Source: Comamonadaceae bacterium
GTDB lineage: Bacteria > Pseudomonadota > Gammaproteobacteria > Burkholderiales > Burkholderiaceae_C
Direction: 5' to 3'
DNA length: 64,000 nt
NCBI GenBank assembly: GCA_013297875.1
Contig: JAAFIW010000010.1
Coordinates: forward strand, 1-64,000
The position numbers were made by a program, and so were the translations under genes. Shown here in pieces: positions 50,375 through 59,147 of this stretch. The notes under the pieces are model-generated. The model saw nothing but the letters and a program-made list of their open reading frames with translations. It was not told the DNA's origin and made no database searches. Each line of letters begins with the position of its first letter. Position 1 is the stretch's first letter.

Positions 50375-50823
50375 GTGAAGACTCCCTGTGACAAATTTCG
50401 GCAAGTTGTCGGCTGTCGCGTTCGGTGCGAAGCCGCGAACTCCAAAGTCGTGCCAGCTTAGCGTAACCAAATAAATCAGTGTCAACGGTTTGACGTCGTT
50501 GGCTAGCGATATTGGCCGTATGCGCTAAGTAGTTTTACTGGGTATTGGCCGCTCATCCCTGGGTTGTTTGGGCAATATGATTGCTCAGGAAACCGGTCAG
50601 CAATATATATTTTTACAAAAGCACGTTGGGTATCTGCCTCTTGCTAAGGCACCTATTTGAAGCTGAGCAGTGGGTTAGTTTTGGGTAAGTAAATATGCTT
50701 AGTCAGACTAGCTAAACCACTGGCGTTGGCTTGCGCGTTGTCAGTTAATCTGAGGTTTGACACACCCGTCACCATACCGTCACCAAACGAGGTCTCCGGC
50801 AGACAAATCCAAATCCCCTTGCA
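50375..50823. other. gene-free stretch of 449 bp, AT-richer than its surroundings
   Basis: No frame here looks coding. The base composition is lower in GC than the flanking genes, with an AT-rich patch at about 50608-50625 (ATATATATTTTTAC). It must contain the promoters of both divergent neighbours. I see no repeat copy, tRNA or clear riboswitch in it. Confidence 0.6.
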
Positions 50824-51495
50824 ATGAAGTCCATTTACATCGTTGACAGCCACGACATTGTGCGTTTTGGGTTGGAAGTCTTATTCAAAAGCATTTCAGA
50901 ATTCGAAGTCGTTGGTTCTGCGCCTAATTTAAAAACTGCACTGAATGCAATTGAAGCCCTGCGCCCGGATTTACTCATCACCGAAATGTCGCTCAAAGAC
51001 TCCTGGGGGCTGGAGACCGTGCGCGCGATGGTGAACGCGCAGGCTGACCGGGCAGTGCTGGTCTTGTCGATGCACGACGAATCCATTTACGCGGAGCACG
51101 TGCTGCGCTTGGGCGCTTTAGGCTACCTGATGACCGAGCAGGCCTATGAATTTGTGGCACAGGCCGCGCGTGCCGTGCTCAATGGGCAGCGCTGGGTCAG
51201 CCCGACCGTCAGTGCGCAACTGCTGAACCGCTTGATGGCCAGCCGCGCCCGCCGTGCTGCGCCGCTTGAATTGCCGTCGCAAACCACCGGGGCTGGCGGT
51301 ATGTCGCTGCGAGAGGTGGAGGTGCTGGAGAAAATCGCACAGGGCAAAACCACCAAGGAAATTGCCTAAGCCCTGAACTTGAGCCCACGCACGGTCGATG
51401 TGCACCGCGCCAGCATCAAGAAAAAGCTGGGCCTGCGCAGCGGTGCCGAGGTGGTGGCCTTTGCCGCCTTGCGCAAAAAACCAGGTGGTGACTAA
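50824..51495 (+). pseudogene. LuxR/NarL-type response regulator interrupted by an in-frame stop
   Basis: The frame from the ATG at 50824 gives a receiver (YIVDSHDIVRFGLEVLFKSI; phosphoacceptor region LLITEMSL has Glu where Asp is usual) and the first part of a LuxR helix-turn-helix (LREVEVLEKIAQGKTTKEIA). Codon 182 (51367-51369) is TAA. The same frame then continues perfectly as ALNLSPRTVDVHRASIKKKL GLRSGAEVVAF to a second TAA at 51493-51495. So a 223-residue regulator has lost its DNA-recognition helix to one substitution, for example AAA or CAA to TAA. It could be decayed, or a sequencing error. Confidence 0.85.
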
Positions 51496-51614
51496 TTAAC
51501 CAGCCTCCCGTTTGTGCTCTATTTTGGTTACCGAACTTGCGTCTGCGCCCGGCATGTAAGCGCCATGCTGCCTACCATGGGTGCTTCACCAACGACTCAT
51601 CAAAGGACGCATCC

Positions 51615-52133
51615 ATGGCCCTGCAAAGCCCTTTTTTCAACAAACGCGAGTCGCTTCCAACCGGTCTGCAAACCGTGGGCCTGACACCCACCGCCGTAGC
51701 CCCGTCGCCGGTCACTACCCCTGGCGTGCGCACCGAAACGGCTGGCCGTGAGGCTGATGGCAAGGCTGGCGAGAGCAAGCTCAATGAAAGCCGCCTCACC
51801 GTGGGCCCCAATATCAAACTCAAAGGCGTGGAAATCACCGATTGCGACACCCTGGTGGTGGAAGGCTCAGTCGAAGCCACCATGGACTCGCGCGTGATTC
51901 AAATCTCCGAGCGCGGCGCATTCAAAGGCTCGTGCGAAATTGATATTGCAGAAATTCGCGGTGCTTTTGACGGCAAGCTCACCGTGCGCCAGAAGCTGGT
52001 GATCTACGCCACCGGTAAAGTAACCGGCCAGATTCGCTACGGCAAAGTCGTGATTGAGGAGGGTGGGCAGCTCTCGGGAGATATTCAGTTTGGAAGCAAT
52101 GTGCCCAAGCAGGGGGTGTTGCAGGCGGTGTGA
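51615..52133 (+). CDS. bactofilin family cytoskeletal protein
   Basis: This is 172 residues from the ATG at 51615. A disordered N-terminus of about 65 residues precedes the bactofilin domain: RLTVGPNIKLKGVEITDCDT LVVEGSVEATMDSRVIQISE, GAFKGSCEIDIAEIRGAFDG, LVIYATGKVTGQIRYGKVVI EEGGQLSGDI. The regular Gly/Val-containing turns give a right-handed beta-helix that self-assembles into membrane-associated filaments affecting cell shape, stalks or polar sites. A strong terminator follows, so it is probably monocistronic. Confidence 0.93.
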   Translation: MALQSPFFNKRESLPTGLQTVGLTPTAVAPSPVTTPGVRTETAGREADGKAGESKLNESRLTVGPNIKLKGVEITDCDTLVVEGSVEATMDSRVIQISERGAFKGSCEIDIAEIRGAFDGKLTVRQKLVIYATGKVTGQIRYGKVVIEEGGQLSGDIQFGSNVPKQGVLQAV

Positions 52134-52139
52134 GCCTGT

Positions 52140-52211
52140 GCCTCAAAGGCCTGTCATTCCGGTTCACGCGCGCCCAGGCGGGAATGACAGTCCATGTTGA
52201 GGCTTTTTTTT
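52140..52211 (+). terminator. long composite hairpin terminator after the bactofilin gene
   Basis: The outer stem is GCCTCAA (52140-52146) with TTGAGGC (52197-52203). The inner stem is CTGTCATTCC (52151-52160) with GGAATGACAG (52181-52190). Eight T residues follow. The inner arm is the GTCATTCC-type repeat also seen at 6.1 kb, apparently recruited as a terminator. Confidence 0.8.
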
Positions 52212-52281
52212 GCAATACGCCCGCAATGGGATCAATCGCAGTGATGTGGGTCGACTGATTGTGTCTCTTGTCTATGCGGCC

Positions 52282-52324
52282 ACTATCAATTCAGTAGCTG
52301 CTTGAGCAGTAAACATATGGGCTG
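52282..52324 (+). repeat. dispersed repeat copy 15
   Basis: ACTATCAATTCAGTAGCTGC, TTGAGCAGTAAACATATGGG, CTG. It is intergenic, between convergent genes. Confidence 0.86.
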
Positions 52325-52352
52325 ACAGTGGTTTTGGCCACTTTTTTGGCGA

Positions 52353-53638
52353 TTACGGCTTCACCGGGAGCTGGCCGGCTTTGTTGGGACGGTTGGGGTC
52401 GGCACCGGCGGCGATGAGGATGTCCCAGAGCTTTTGTTTTTCAGACTTTGATAAGTCTCGCCCTGGAAATCCAAGGGAAGGGGGTCGGATGTAGGCCTTG
52501 TCTATTTGATGCAAAACCGTATTGCCCAAGTAGTCGGCTATTCCAGCATTTGCACCGTACCGCAACAGCATGGCCACTCCTCGTCCACCATTATTTCGGA
52601 CGTCAAGTGAAGAAAGTTCTGACCCAGATTGTTGGTGGTGTCTGGGTTGGCACCGTTTTCAACAAGCCACTCAAAAACGCCATTCATGCGATCGAACCCG
52701 CAGGTCAATAATTCGTACTGCTTTTCGCCCCAAAATTTGCCTGCGAATTTTTCAACTGGATATAGCAACGCGCTGGCAGATTGAACATCTTGTAAAGTTA
52801 TATTTGAGTAACCTCCTGGGTTGCAGATCAAACGCTTCAATGCGTCAAACCGCAGTGGATGATCTGCAGCTATCTGCTCAAACTCAAGGTTCATCAAACG
52901 CTTGGTGTACGCTGTTCCGTAAACAGCTGCTTCCAATGCCGCATTTGGTAAATTGTCCGAATATCGTTGTTGGCGACTGAGGATAGCCATGGCGATCTGG
53001 CGCTCCGAGTGGGCCTGGCGAGCTAGTGAATCGTCTTGTCTCCAAATGGCCTCGATCAACAAGTTGTTTGCAAACTTCAGGCGAAGCTCCGGGTCATCCA
53101 GCGCCTGAATAAATTCCACAATCGGCATGGCTGCGCGCTGCGGCGCTATCAGTTTCGGCGGTATGGCGCTTCGATCTGAATTTCCGATCAACATGCGCCA
53201 AGTTAATTCGTTTTGTGGAATTTGACGGGATATCGTGCCGACCGCTTCTATTTCAACCCTACGGTTTTCATTCAATGACCGTGATATTGACTGAGTGGCT
53301 CCTTTGCCTTCAACGGAAATTTGATTTGATTCAACACCCATCTCCACCAGCAAGCGTTTTATCTCTACTGCCCGGTCGCGAGACAACTTGGTTGGATTTC
53401 GTTCTGTCGCATCAGCGTGGCCGACAGCAATAAATACTTCCAGACGTATCAAAGCTACTCGCTGCACAATATCGTGCAGCTTTCGAATGCTGGGCTCGTG
53501 CGTGAGCGCCGCCGAGTTTTCGGAAAAATACGCGTCGGCGGCGTAGGTCGATTTCGTACTCCAGGCGTGCGCATGAAAGCTGATCACAGCACAGCCGAAT
53601 ATGAGCAGCAAACGCAATCGCACAAGCAGATAGAGCAC
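52353..53638 (-). pseudogene. OmpA-like/ankyrin-repeat fusion protein, frameshifted
   Basis: The frame from 53638 has a signal peptide (LLLIFGCAVISFHAHA), an OmpA C-terminal-like domain (FSENSAALTHEPSIRKLHDI, VFIAVGHADATERN, KLSRDRAVEIKRLLVEMGV, GKGATQ, NRRVEIEAVG), a helical middle and an ankyrin start (FEWLVENGANPDTTNNLGQN FLHLTSE), then runs off and stops at 52538. The neighbouring frame continues the ankyrins without a gap: RNNGGRGVAMLLRYGANAGI ADYLGNTVLH, ending AGADPNRPNKAGQLPVKP at 52353. A 1-nt indel at about 52590-52605 explains this. The intact protein, about 427 residues, would be periplasmic and peptidoglycan-binding. OmpA plus ankyrin is an uncommon pairing. Confidence 0.82.
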
Positions 53639-53653
53639 GGTAGTTTTCCCTGG

Positions 53654-54199
53654 TTAATCGGTTGCTATCAGATCGGCTAACCCCCGTAATGCCCACACCA
53701 CCGTCGCCCCCCGCACCGCCACTCTGTCTCCTGCAAACCACTGCGTCTCCACCCGACATTCCATCCCGTCACCCACTCGCCAGGCCCAGCCCAAGCACAC
53801 CGTGCCCACCGGTTTGGCCGCGCTGCCGCCCCCCGGCCCGGCAATGCCCGTCACGGCCACGCTCACGTGGGCATGTGAGTGGGCCAGCACCCCCAGGGCC
53901 ATGGCGCGGGCGACAGGTTCGCTCACCGCGCCGTGGGCTTCAATGAGTGCGGCGTCAACCCCCAGCAGCTCAGTTTTGGCGGCGTTGGAGTAGGTGACGA
54001 AGCCGCGTTCAAACCAGTTGCTGGAGCCTGCCACTTCGGTGCAAGCCGCCGCGATCAGGCCGCCGGTGCAGCTTTCGGCGGTGGCCAGCAGCCAATTGTT
54101 TTCTTGCAGCGCCTGTGCTAACTGTGAAATAAGTGCCAAATGCTGCTCCCGCCCAGGTGAATAGGGCTCAAGCAGCTCTCTATTTGATAGCGTATTCAT
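53654..54199 (-). CDS. pncC: nicotinamide-nucleotide amidohydrolase (CinA C-terminal domain)
   Basis: This is 181 residues from the ATG at 54197-54199, which overlaps the pgpA stop. [56 protein letters not shown] and [22 protein letters not shown] are the PncC/CinA-C signatures; it converts NMN to NaMN for NAD recycling. The N-terminal [19 protein letters not shown] is a translation of dispersed repeat copy 16, so the repeat forms the start of the protein. The gene follows pgpA, as in many betaproteobacteria. Confidence 0.93.
   Translation of the reverse strand: MNTLSNRELLEPYSPGREQHLALISQLAQALQENNWLLATAESCTGGLIAAACTEVAGSSNWFERGFVTYSNAAKTELLGVDAALIEAHGAVSEPVARAMALGVLAHSHAHVSVAVTGIAGPGGGSAAKPVGTVCLGWAWRVGDGMECRVETQWFAGDRVAVRGATVVWALRGLADLIATD
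54151..54190 (-). repeat. dispersed repeat copy 16, forming the start of pncC
   Basis: GCCCAGGTGAATAGGGCTCA, AGCAGCTCTCTATTTGATAG. It lies in sense with pncC and encodes [15 protein letters not shown] directly after the first codons. Confidence 0.78.
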
Positions 54200-54744
54200 G
54201 CAATAAACCGCCACATTGCAATCACCAGCAAGGTGCAAAACGCGGCCACAAAGTCGTCAAACAAAATGCCAAAGCCGCCTTTCCAGCCAAAGCCGTGAAA
54301 CAGGCTGTCGGCCCAGCCCACCGGGCCAGGTTTGGCGGCGTCAAAGAAACGGAACAGGGCGAAGGCCACGGCCTGGGCCCAGAAACCTGAACCTGTCGTC
54401 CAAACGTCGCCGTTTGAGGGCATCACCAGCCACAACACCAGCCAGAACGCCACCACCTCGTCCCAGACGATATTGCTCGGATCAGTGGTTTGCAGGTTGC
54501 GGGCACATACGGTGCAGGCCCACCAACCCACGGCGGTGGACATGGCGATGACTGTGCCAATTTGCCAGGTGTTCAGGTATTTCTGCATCACCAGATAGGC
54601 CACCCAGGCCCACAGCGTGCCCGCGGTGCCGGGTGCCACGGGCGACAGGCCCGAGCCAAAGCCCAGCGCGATGGCGTGCGCGGGGTGCGAGAGCATGAAG
54701 CGGGCGGTGGCGCGGCTTGGGGCGAGGGCGGTTGATTCATTCAT
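54196..54744 (-). CDS. pgpA: phosphatidylglycerophosphatase A
   Basis: This is 182 residues. [28 protein letters not shown] carries the PgpA motif with [15 protein letters not shown], followed by [20 protein letters not shown] and [20 protein letters not shown], and a late [20 protein letters not shown] helix. It removes the phosphate from phosphatidylglycerophosphate in the inner membrane. It overlaps pncC (ATGA) downstream and the LysR gene upstream by 4 nt. Confidence 0.95.
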   Translation of the reverse strand: MNESTALAPSRATARFMLSHPAHAIALGFGSGLSPVAPGTAGTLWAWVAYLVMQKYLNTWQIGTVIAMSTAVGWWACTVCARNLQTTDPSNIVWDEVVAFWLVLWLVMPSNGDVWTTGSGFWAQAVAFALFRFFDAAKPGPVGWADSLFHGFGWKGGFGILFDDFVAAFCTLLVIAMWRFIA

Positions 54745-55646
54745 GAGGTCTGTCCTTGTTCAAACCATTCTTGCCAATAGTCCAGACAAGCCTTGATCTT
54801 GGGCAGCCGGTGGCGGCGGGTGGCGGTCACGGCATAAATGGCCAGCGGCTCGGTGCGCACGCAGTCGGGCAGCACTGGTACCAGCAGCTTCTGGCGCACC
54901 AGCGGCTGGGCGGCGATGCTGCTGAGCAGGGCAATGCCCAGGCCTTGCAGGGCCATGCTGGCCACCACGTTGGTGTCGTTGGACAGCCAGTGGCCTTGCG
55001 CCACAAACACCTGCTTTTTACCTTTGACCAGGGTAGGCCAGTGGTTCATCAAGGGTACGGCGCTGTTGCCGATCAGTTGGTGCTGGTGCAGATCATCCGG
55101 CTGGCTGGGCGTGCCAGCGGCGGCCAGGTAGCGGGGCGCGGCGTACAGGCTGCGCCACATGCTGCCAATCTGGCGGGCCACCACGGTGTCGGGCAATGCG
55201 GTAGCGGTGCGAATGGCGATGTCGATGCCGTCGCGCGCCATGTCGGCCAGTACATCGCTCACGTGCAGGTCGATGCGCACGCGCGGGTGGCGCTGGTTCA
55301 GCCCGGTCAGGCTGGGCAGCAGCAGTTGCTGTGCCATCACGGTGCTGGCAGCCACCCGTACCAGGCCGCTGGCCTCGTGGCTGGTGCCGGCAAACTCGCC
55401 TTCCAGCTCATCCAGCGTGCTGGCTGCACGCTCGCAATAGCCCAAAAAAGCCTCGCCCTCGGCGGTGAGCGACAGGCCGTGGGTGGAGCGGTGAATCAGG
55501 CGGGCACCACAGGTTTTTTCGATGTGGCTCAAGCGGCGCGAAATCTGGCTCACCGGCACATCGCGCTCGCGCGCCACCTGCGACAGCGTGCCCAGCTGCG
55601 CCACCCGGGCAAACAGGTGCATGTCGTCAAAGCTCAGGTTTTTCAT
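54741..55646 (-). CDS. LysR-family transcriptional regulator
   Basis: This is 301 residues. The helix-turn-helix is MHLFARVAQLGTLSQVARER, DVPVSQISRRLSHIEKTCG, and the substrate-binding domain has VRVAASTVMAQQLLLPSL and MALQGLGIALLSSIAAQPLV. It is of the PecT/LrhA-like group that lacks an obvious partner signature. The 3' end overlaps pgpA by 4 nt, which is odd for a regulator and suggests accidental fusion to the pgpA transcript. The start codon is 2 bp from the inverted-repeat element at 55648, so its promoter lies in or beyond that element. Confidence 0.9.
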   Translation of the reverse strand: MKNLSFDDMHLFARVAQLGTLSQVARERDVPVSQISRRLSHIEKTCGARLIHRSTHGLSLTAEGEAFLGYCERAASTLDELEGEFAGTSHEASGLVRVAASTVMAQQLLLPSLTGLNQRHPRVRIDLHVSDVLADMARDGIDIAIRTATALPDTVVARQIGSMWRSLYAAPRYLAAAGTPSQPDDLHQHQLIGNSAVPLMNHWPTLVKGKKQVFVAQGHWLSNDTNVVASMALQGLGIALLSSIAAQPLVRQKLLVPVLPDCVRTEPLAIYAVTATRRHRLPKIKACLDYWQEWFEQGQTS

Positions 55647-55647
55647 C

Positions 55648-55823
55648 CCAGAATTTCCATTAGGGTTTGGATAGCCAACGGATGCAGTTGCGAGTCAGTT
55701 TTGACCCGACTGAGGAGGCCCATGGCGCGCGCCATGGGTGACGAAGAGGGTCGAAAATGGCCACAAATGCGCCGTTGGAATCCAAACAGCACCGAAGGTG
55801 CGCCTAATGGAAAATCTGGGTTC
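55648..55823. repeat. structured element with 18-bp inverted ends and a central 20-bp palindrome
   Basis: CCCAGAATTTCCATTAGG (55648-55665) and CCTAATGGAAAATCTGGG (55806-55823) are inverted repeats with one mismatch. Between them is the perfect palindrome CCCATGGCGCGCGCCATGGG (55719-55738). The 176-bp unit holds no credible gene. A third copy of the end sequence (CTAATGGAAAATTTGGGTT) lies at 106-124 where the thioesterase breaks off. The element occupies the gap between the LysR gene and the 67-residue gene. Confidence 0.7.
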
Positions 55824-55970
55824 ATAGGCCAGATCGTAGTCGCCAAGCGCTGGTTTTGCAAAAACTGCAACACCCATTTGCGCGCTGCGCTGTTTCCGAT
55901 TCAACAGCGCCTGCTTAAAGTCCATTCACCCGATCAACCTGACCGGGCCCAGCCTGAAAGGACATCCACC

Positions 55971-56174
55971 ATGACCCGCCACGATCTGCCCACTACGGCC
56001 CTGACGTCTGCCGACTACGCCGCGCTCAAGCAAGCTGCCCAAGCCCGCGCGGTGCTGCTGCGCAGGCAGGCCATCAACCACGCTATCGACCAGGTTGTGA
56101 ACGCGGTGGGTGGTTCCCTCGGCCGCCTGCGTCGCAAAAACGCTTCATCGACCTCGCGCATGCTGGGGGCTTGA
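55971..56174 (+). CDS. small protein of unknown function, 67 residues
   Basis: MTRHDLPTTALTSADYAALKQA then a helical, basic stretch (RAVLLRRQAINHAIDQVVNA VGGSLGRLRRKNASSTSRML GA). A GAAAGGA site lies 10 nt upstream of the ATG. It is predicted to be an amphipathic, soluble or membrane-peripheral helix pair. The stop is 5 nt before the tautomerase ATG, so the two genes are co-translated. I do not recognise it. Confidence 0.7.
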   Translation: MTRHDLPTTALTSADYAALKQAAQARAVLLRRQAINHAIDQVVNAVGGSLGRLRRKNASSTSRMLGA

Positions 56175-56179
56175 ACACC

Positions 56180-56593
56180 ATGCCCACCCTACACCTGCAA
56201 GTGGCCCCCCTGCAAAGCCCCCAGCGCTACCAGGCCCTGGCCCAGGCGCTGACCCGCATCACGGCCGATACCCTGGGCAAGCGCCCGGAGGTCACTGCCG
56301 TGCTGATTGACGACCTGCCCGCCGCCCGCTGGTTTGTGGGTGGTCAGGTGGTCGAAAAACCCACGGCACTGCTCACGATACGCATCACCCAGGGCACCAA
56401 CACGGCTGATGAGAAAGCCGCCTTTGTGGCCACCGCCTTTGCCGAGCTGCACCGCCAGCTGGCCCCCGGCAGCACGCTGGAAGTGGCCAGCTACGTACAG
56501 GTGCATGAACTGGCCGCGACCGATTGGGGCTACGGCGGGAAAACCCAGCTGGCCCGGCGACAGGCCCGGCAGGTGGAAGTGGCCACGCATTGA
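56180..56593 (+). CDS. tautomerase family protein (4-OT/MIF superfamily)
   Basis: This is 137 residues from the ATG at 56180, chosen because it puts the catalytic proline first (MPTLHLQVAPLQSPQRYQAL). Two beta-alpha-beta units are visible: PTLHLQV/TRITADTLGKRPEVTAVLID and ALLTIRITQGTNTADEKAAF VATAFAELHR. N-terminal Pro acts as the general base for keto-enol tautomerisation in this superfamily. A longer in-frame TTG start at 56171 would bury Pro1. Substrate is unknown. It forms a unit with the preceding small gene, divergent from the LysR gene. Confidence 0.87.
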   Translation: MPTLHLQVAPLQSPQRYQALAQALTRITADTLGKRPEVTAVLIDDLPAARWFVGGQVVEKPTALLTIRITQGTNTADEKAAFVATAFAELHRQLAPGSTLEVASYVQVHELAATDWGYGGKTQLARRQARQVEVATH

Positions 56594-56609
56594 GCACGCT
56601 GTAGCCCGA

Positions 56610-57197
56610 TCAACTGCAGGCTGCCAGCACTGCCGCAACCCTGGCCTGCAATTGCGGTACCACCTCGGCGGCAAACCACGGGTTGGCTTTGAGCCAGATG
56701 TTGTTGCGCGGGCTGGGGTGGGGCAGGGGCAGCACGGCAGGCCAGTGGTCTTGCCAGGCCTTTACGGTGTCGGTCAGGCTGCTCGTGGCATTTGGCAAGT
56801 GCCAGGCCAGCGCGTACTGGCCAATCACCAGGGTCAGTTCGATGTTGGGCATGGTCTGCAGCAGTTGCGCCCGCCACTGCGGCGCGCATTCACCCCTGGG
56901 CGGCAGATCGCCTGACTTGCCGGTGCCGGGGTAGCAAAAACCCATGGGCAAGATGGCCACGCGCGTCGGGTCGTAAAACACATTGGCATCAATCCCCATC
57001 CACTGGCGCAAGCGCTGGCCACTGGCGTCGTCAAACGGCACACCGCTGTCATGCACCTTGCGCCCTGGGGCTTGCCCGGCGATCAGAATGCGGGCCGTTT
57101 CCGCCACTTGCAGCACGGGCCGGGGCCCCAGCGCCAGATACGGTGCGCACAGGGTGCAGGCACGCACTTGCTGCAACAACTGGGGAAGTGGGGTCAT
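56610..57197 (-). CDS. uracil-DNA glycosylase family protein, family 4/5-like
   Basis: This is 195 residues. It has an N-terminal C14-x2-C17 (VRACTLCAP), then ILIAGQAPGRKVHDSGVPFD DASGQRLRQWMG (substrate pocket), AILPMGFCYPGTGKSGDLPP RGECAPQWR (two further Cys, fitting a 4Fe-4S cluster) and LTLVIGQYALAWHL, LPLPHPSPRNNIWLKANPWF. The HPSPRN motif is the usual leucine-loop region. It should remove uracil or similar lesions from DNA. It is convergent with the tautomerase gene and sits after the tRNA terminator. Confidence 0.88.
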   Translation of the reverse strand: MTPLPQLLQQVRACTLCAPYLALGPRPVLQVAETARILIAGQAPGRKVHDSGVPFDDASGQRLRQWMGIDANVFYDPTRVAILPMGFCYPGTGKSGDLPPRGECAPQWRAQLLQTMPNIELTLVIGQYALAWHLPNATSSLTDTVKAWQDHWPAVLPLPHPSPRNNIWLKANPWFAAEVVPQLQARVAAVLAACS

Positions 57198-57294
57198 GGT
57201 GGAGATATCTTTTCGACGTAGGCGATCAGGTCGGCCCGATCAGCCGCTTCGGTGACCGAGTAGCCCATTTTCTGCCGAGCAGATCCCAGGTCAC

Positions 57295-57332
57295 AAGAAA
57301 AAACGGGCTGCAGCAAACTGCTGCAACCCGTT
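57295..57332 (-). terminator. Rho-independent terminator after the tRNA cluster
   Basis: On the minus strand, AACGGG-TT-GCAGCA-GTT-TGCTGC-AG-CCCGTT forms a long hairpin followed by TTTTTTCTT. It is just downstream of tRNA-Asp and ends the tRNA-containing transcript. Confidence 0.9.
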
Positions 57333-57340
57333 GATGTGAT

Positions 57341-57417
57341 TGGCGGAGTGGACGGGACTCGAACCCGCGACCCCCGGCGTGACAGGCCGGTATTCTAACC
57401 AACTGAACTACCACTCC
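57341..57417 (-). tRNA. tRNA-Asp (GTC)
   Basis: This is a 77-nt gene including the encoded CCA. It starts GGAGTGGTAGTTCAGTTGGT, has anticodon loop CTGTCAC (GTC) and T-loop GTTCGAGTCC. It is the last of three tRNA genes on this strand. Confidence 0.97.
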
Positions 57418-57463
57418 TGGTAGCGTGTTGCTCCTAATCTCAGAGCAACACTGCCAGACTAGC

Positions 57464-57539
57464 TGGCGACCCTACGGGGATTCGAACCCCGGTACTCACC
57501 GTGAAAGGGTGATGTCCTAGGCCTCTAGACGATAGGGTC
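57464..57539 (-). tRNA. tRNA-Glu (TTC)
   Basis: This is a 76-nt gene including CCA. It starts GACCCTATCGTCTAGAGGCC, has anticodon loop CTTTCAC (TTC) and T-loop GTTCGAATCC. It lies 46 bp upstream of tRNA-Asp in transcription order. Confidence 0.97.
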
Positions 57540-57569
57540 AAAACCTAGATTTTTACTTCTCAGAACGCC

Positions 57570-57645
<76 letters not shown>

Positions 57646-57694
57646 GGCAATCTGCGAAGCCTCAAATTATAAACCGAAAAATGGCGCTTTCTGT

Positions 57695-59095
57695 TCATGC
57701 AGCTTGCAAGCGCTGCAAAACGGTCTCGCGGTGCAGCAGGGCCAGTGTGGCGTCCAGCGATGGTGTCTGTGCCGTGCCCATCACCAGCACGCGCACCGGC
57801 ATGGCCAGTTGGGGCATCTTCAGGCCGGTGGTAGCCAGCACCTCTTTCAGTGCGGCGGCAACACCTGCTTTGCTCCATTCGCAGTTGGCCAGCCTTTCAC
57901 CGAGCAGTACGAGTGCTGGTTGAACGCTGGGGGTCACATGCTGGGTGCGTTCATCGGGCGACGCTTGCACATCGGCATAAAACTTCGCGGCCCAATCAGC
58001 CAGCGCCACCGTGGTGTCGCAGCGGTCTTTCAGCAGGCCGCAGATTGCAGGCAGGCGCTCGTCTGTGGCGATGCCGCGGGTGGCCAGGTGCTGAGCGACC
58101 AGGGGTGCCAGCGCGTCGTCAGCCATGGCTTTCAGGTGTTGGGCATTGACCCAGCGCAGCTTGGCTTCGTCAAACTGCGCGGCGCTTTTGCCCAGGTGAT
58201 CCAGGTTGAACCATTGCACAAACTGCTCGCGGGAAAAGATTTCGTCGTCGCCATGACTCCAGCCCAGGCGGGCCAGGTAGTTGACCATCGCATCGGGTAG
58301 AAAGCCTTCGTCGCGGTACTGCGTGACGGGTTTAGCGCCGTTGCGCTTGCTCATTTTCTCGCCCGCTTCGTTGAGCACGGTAGGCAGGTGCGCATACACC
58401 GGTGGCTTGTTACCTAGCGCCTTGAAAATATTGATCTGGCGCGGTGTGTTGTTCACATGGTCGTCACCGCGAATCACGTGGGTGATGGCCATGTCAATGT
58501 CGTCAACCACCACGCAAAAATTGTAGGTGGGTGTGCCCACGGTTTCACCCGGTTTGGCCGGGCGGGCAATCACCAGATCGTCCAGCTCGTCGTTGCTGAT
58601 CTCAATCAGGCCTTTGACCTTGTCGTCCCAGGCCACCACGCCGCCCACCGGGTTTTTGAAGCGCAGCACGGGCTGCACGCCCTGGGGCACCGGCGGCAGG
58701 GTTTTGCCTGGCTCGGGCCGCCAGGTGCCGTCGTAGCGCGGCTTTTGTTTGGCGGCCATTTGCTGCTCGCGCAGGGCATCGAGTTCAGCCACGCTCATGT
58801 AGCAGGGGTAAACGTGACCGGCCGCTTGCAGCTGCGCCAGCACCTCTTTGTAGCGGGCGATGCGCTGCATTTGGTAGAAAGGGCCTTCGTCGTGGTTCAG
58901 GCCCAGCCAGGCCATGCCGTCCAGGATCACATCCACCGCCGCCTGGGTGGAGCGGTCTTCATCGGTGTCTTCAATGCGCAAAACAAAGTCGCCACCGGTG
59001 GCGCGGGCAAATGCCCAGGGGTACAGGGCCGAGCGGATATTGCCCAGGTGGATGAAGCCGGTAGGGGAGGGGGCGAAACGGGTGCGGGTTTTCAT
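57695..59095 (-). CDS. gltX: glutamyl-tRNA synthetase
   Basis: This is 466 residues of a class I synthetase. [20 protein letters not shown] has the HIGH-type signature and [11 protein letters not shown] the KMSKS-type one. [11 protein letters not shown] and [20 protein letters not shown] complete the catalytic domain; the C-terminal anticodon-binding domain is normal in length. It charges tRNA-Glu, one of which is encoded just downstream on the same strand. Confidence 0.97.
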   Translation of the reverse strand: MKTRTRFAPSPTGFIHLGNIRSALYPWAFARATGGDFVLRIEDTDEDRSTQAAVDVILDGMAWLGLNHDEGPFYQMQRIARYKEVLAQLQAAGHVYPCYMSVAELDALREQQMAAKQKPRYDGTWRPEPGKTLPPVPQGVQPVLRFKNPVGGVVAWDDKVKGLIEISNDELDDLVIARPAKPGETVGTPTYNFCVVVDDIDMAITHVIRGDDHVNNTPRQINIFKALGNKPPVYAHLPTVLNEAGEKMSKRNGAKPVTQYRDEGFLPDAMVNYLARLGWSHGDDEIFSREQFVQWFNLDHLGKSAAQFDEAKLRWVNAQHLKAMADDALAPLVAQHLATRGIATDERLPAICGLLKDRCDTTVALADWAAKFYADVQASPDERTQHVTPSVQPALVLLGERLANCEWSKAGVAAALKEVLATTGLKMPQLAMPVRVLVMGTAQTPSLDATLALLHRETVLQRLQAA

Positions 59096-59147
59096 GACGA
59101 GATTTTAACGGTACACTGAAAACGTCTTACCACGTAAGAGGAACATC

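Noticed and set aside
54756-56174. A 472-residue plus-strand open frame
   Set aside because: Most of it is antisense to the LysR gene; only its last 67 codons, from the ATG at 55971, look like a real gene.
58457-59119. A 220-residue plus-strand frame over gltX
   Set aside because: It is antisense to an intact gltX and has no recognisable domain.
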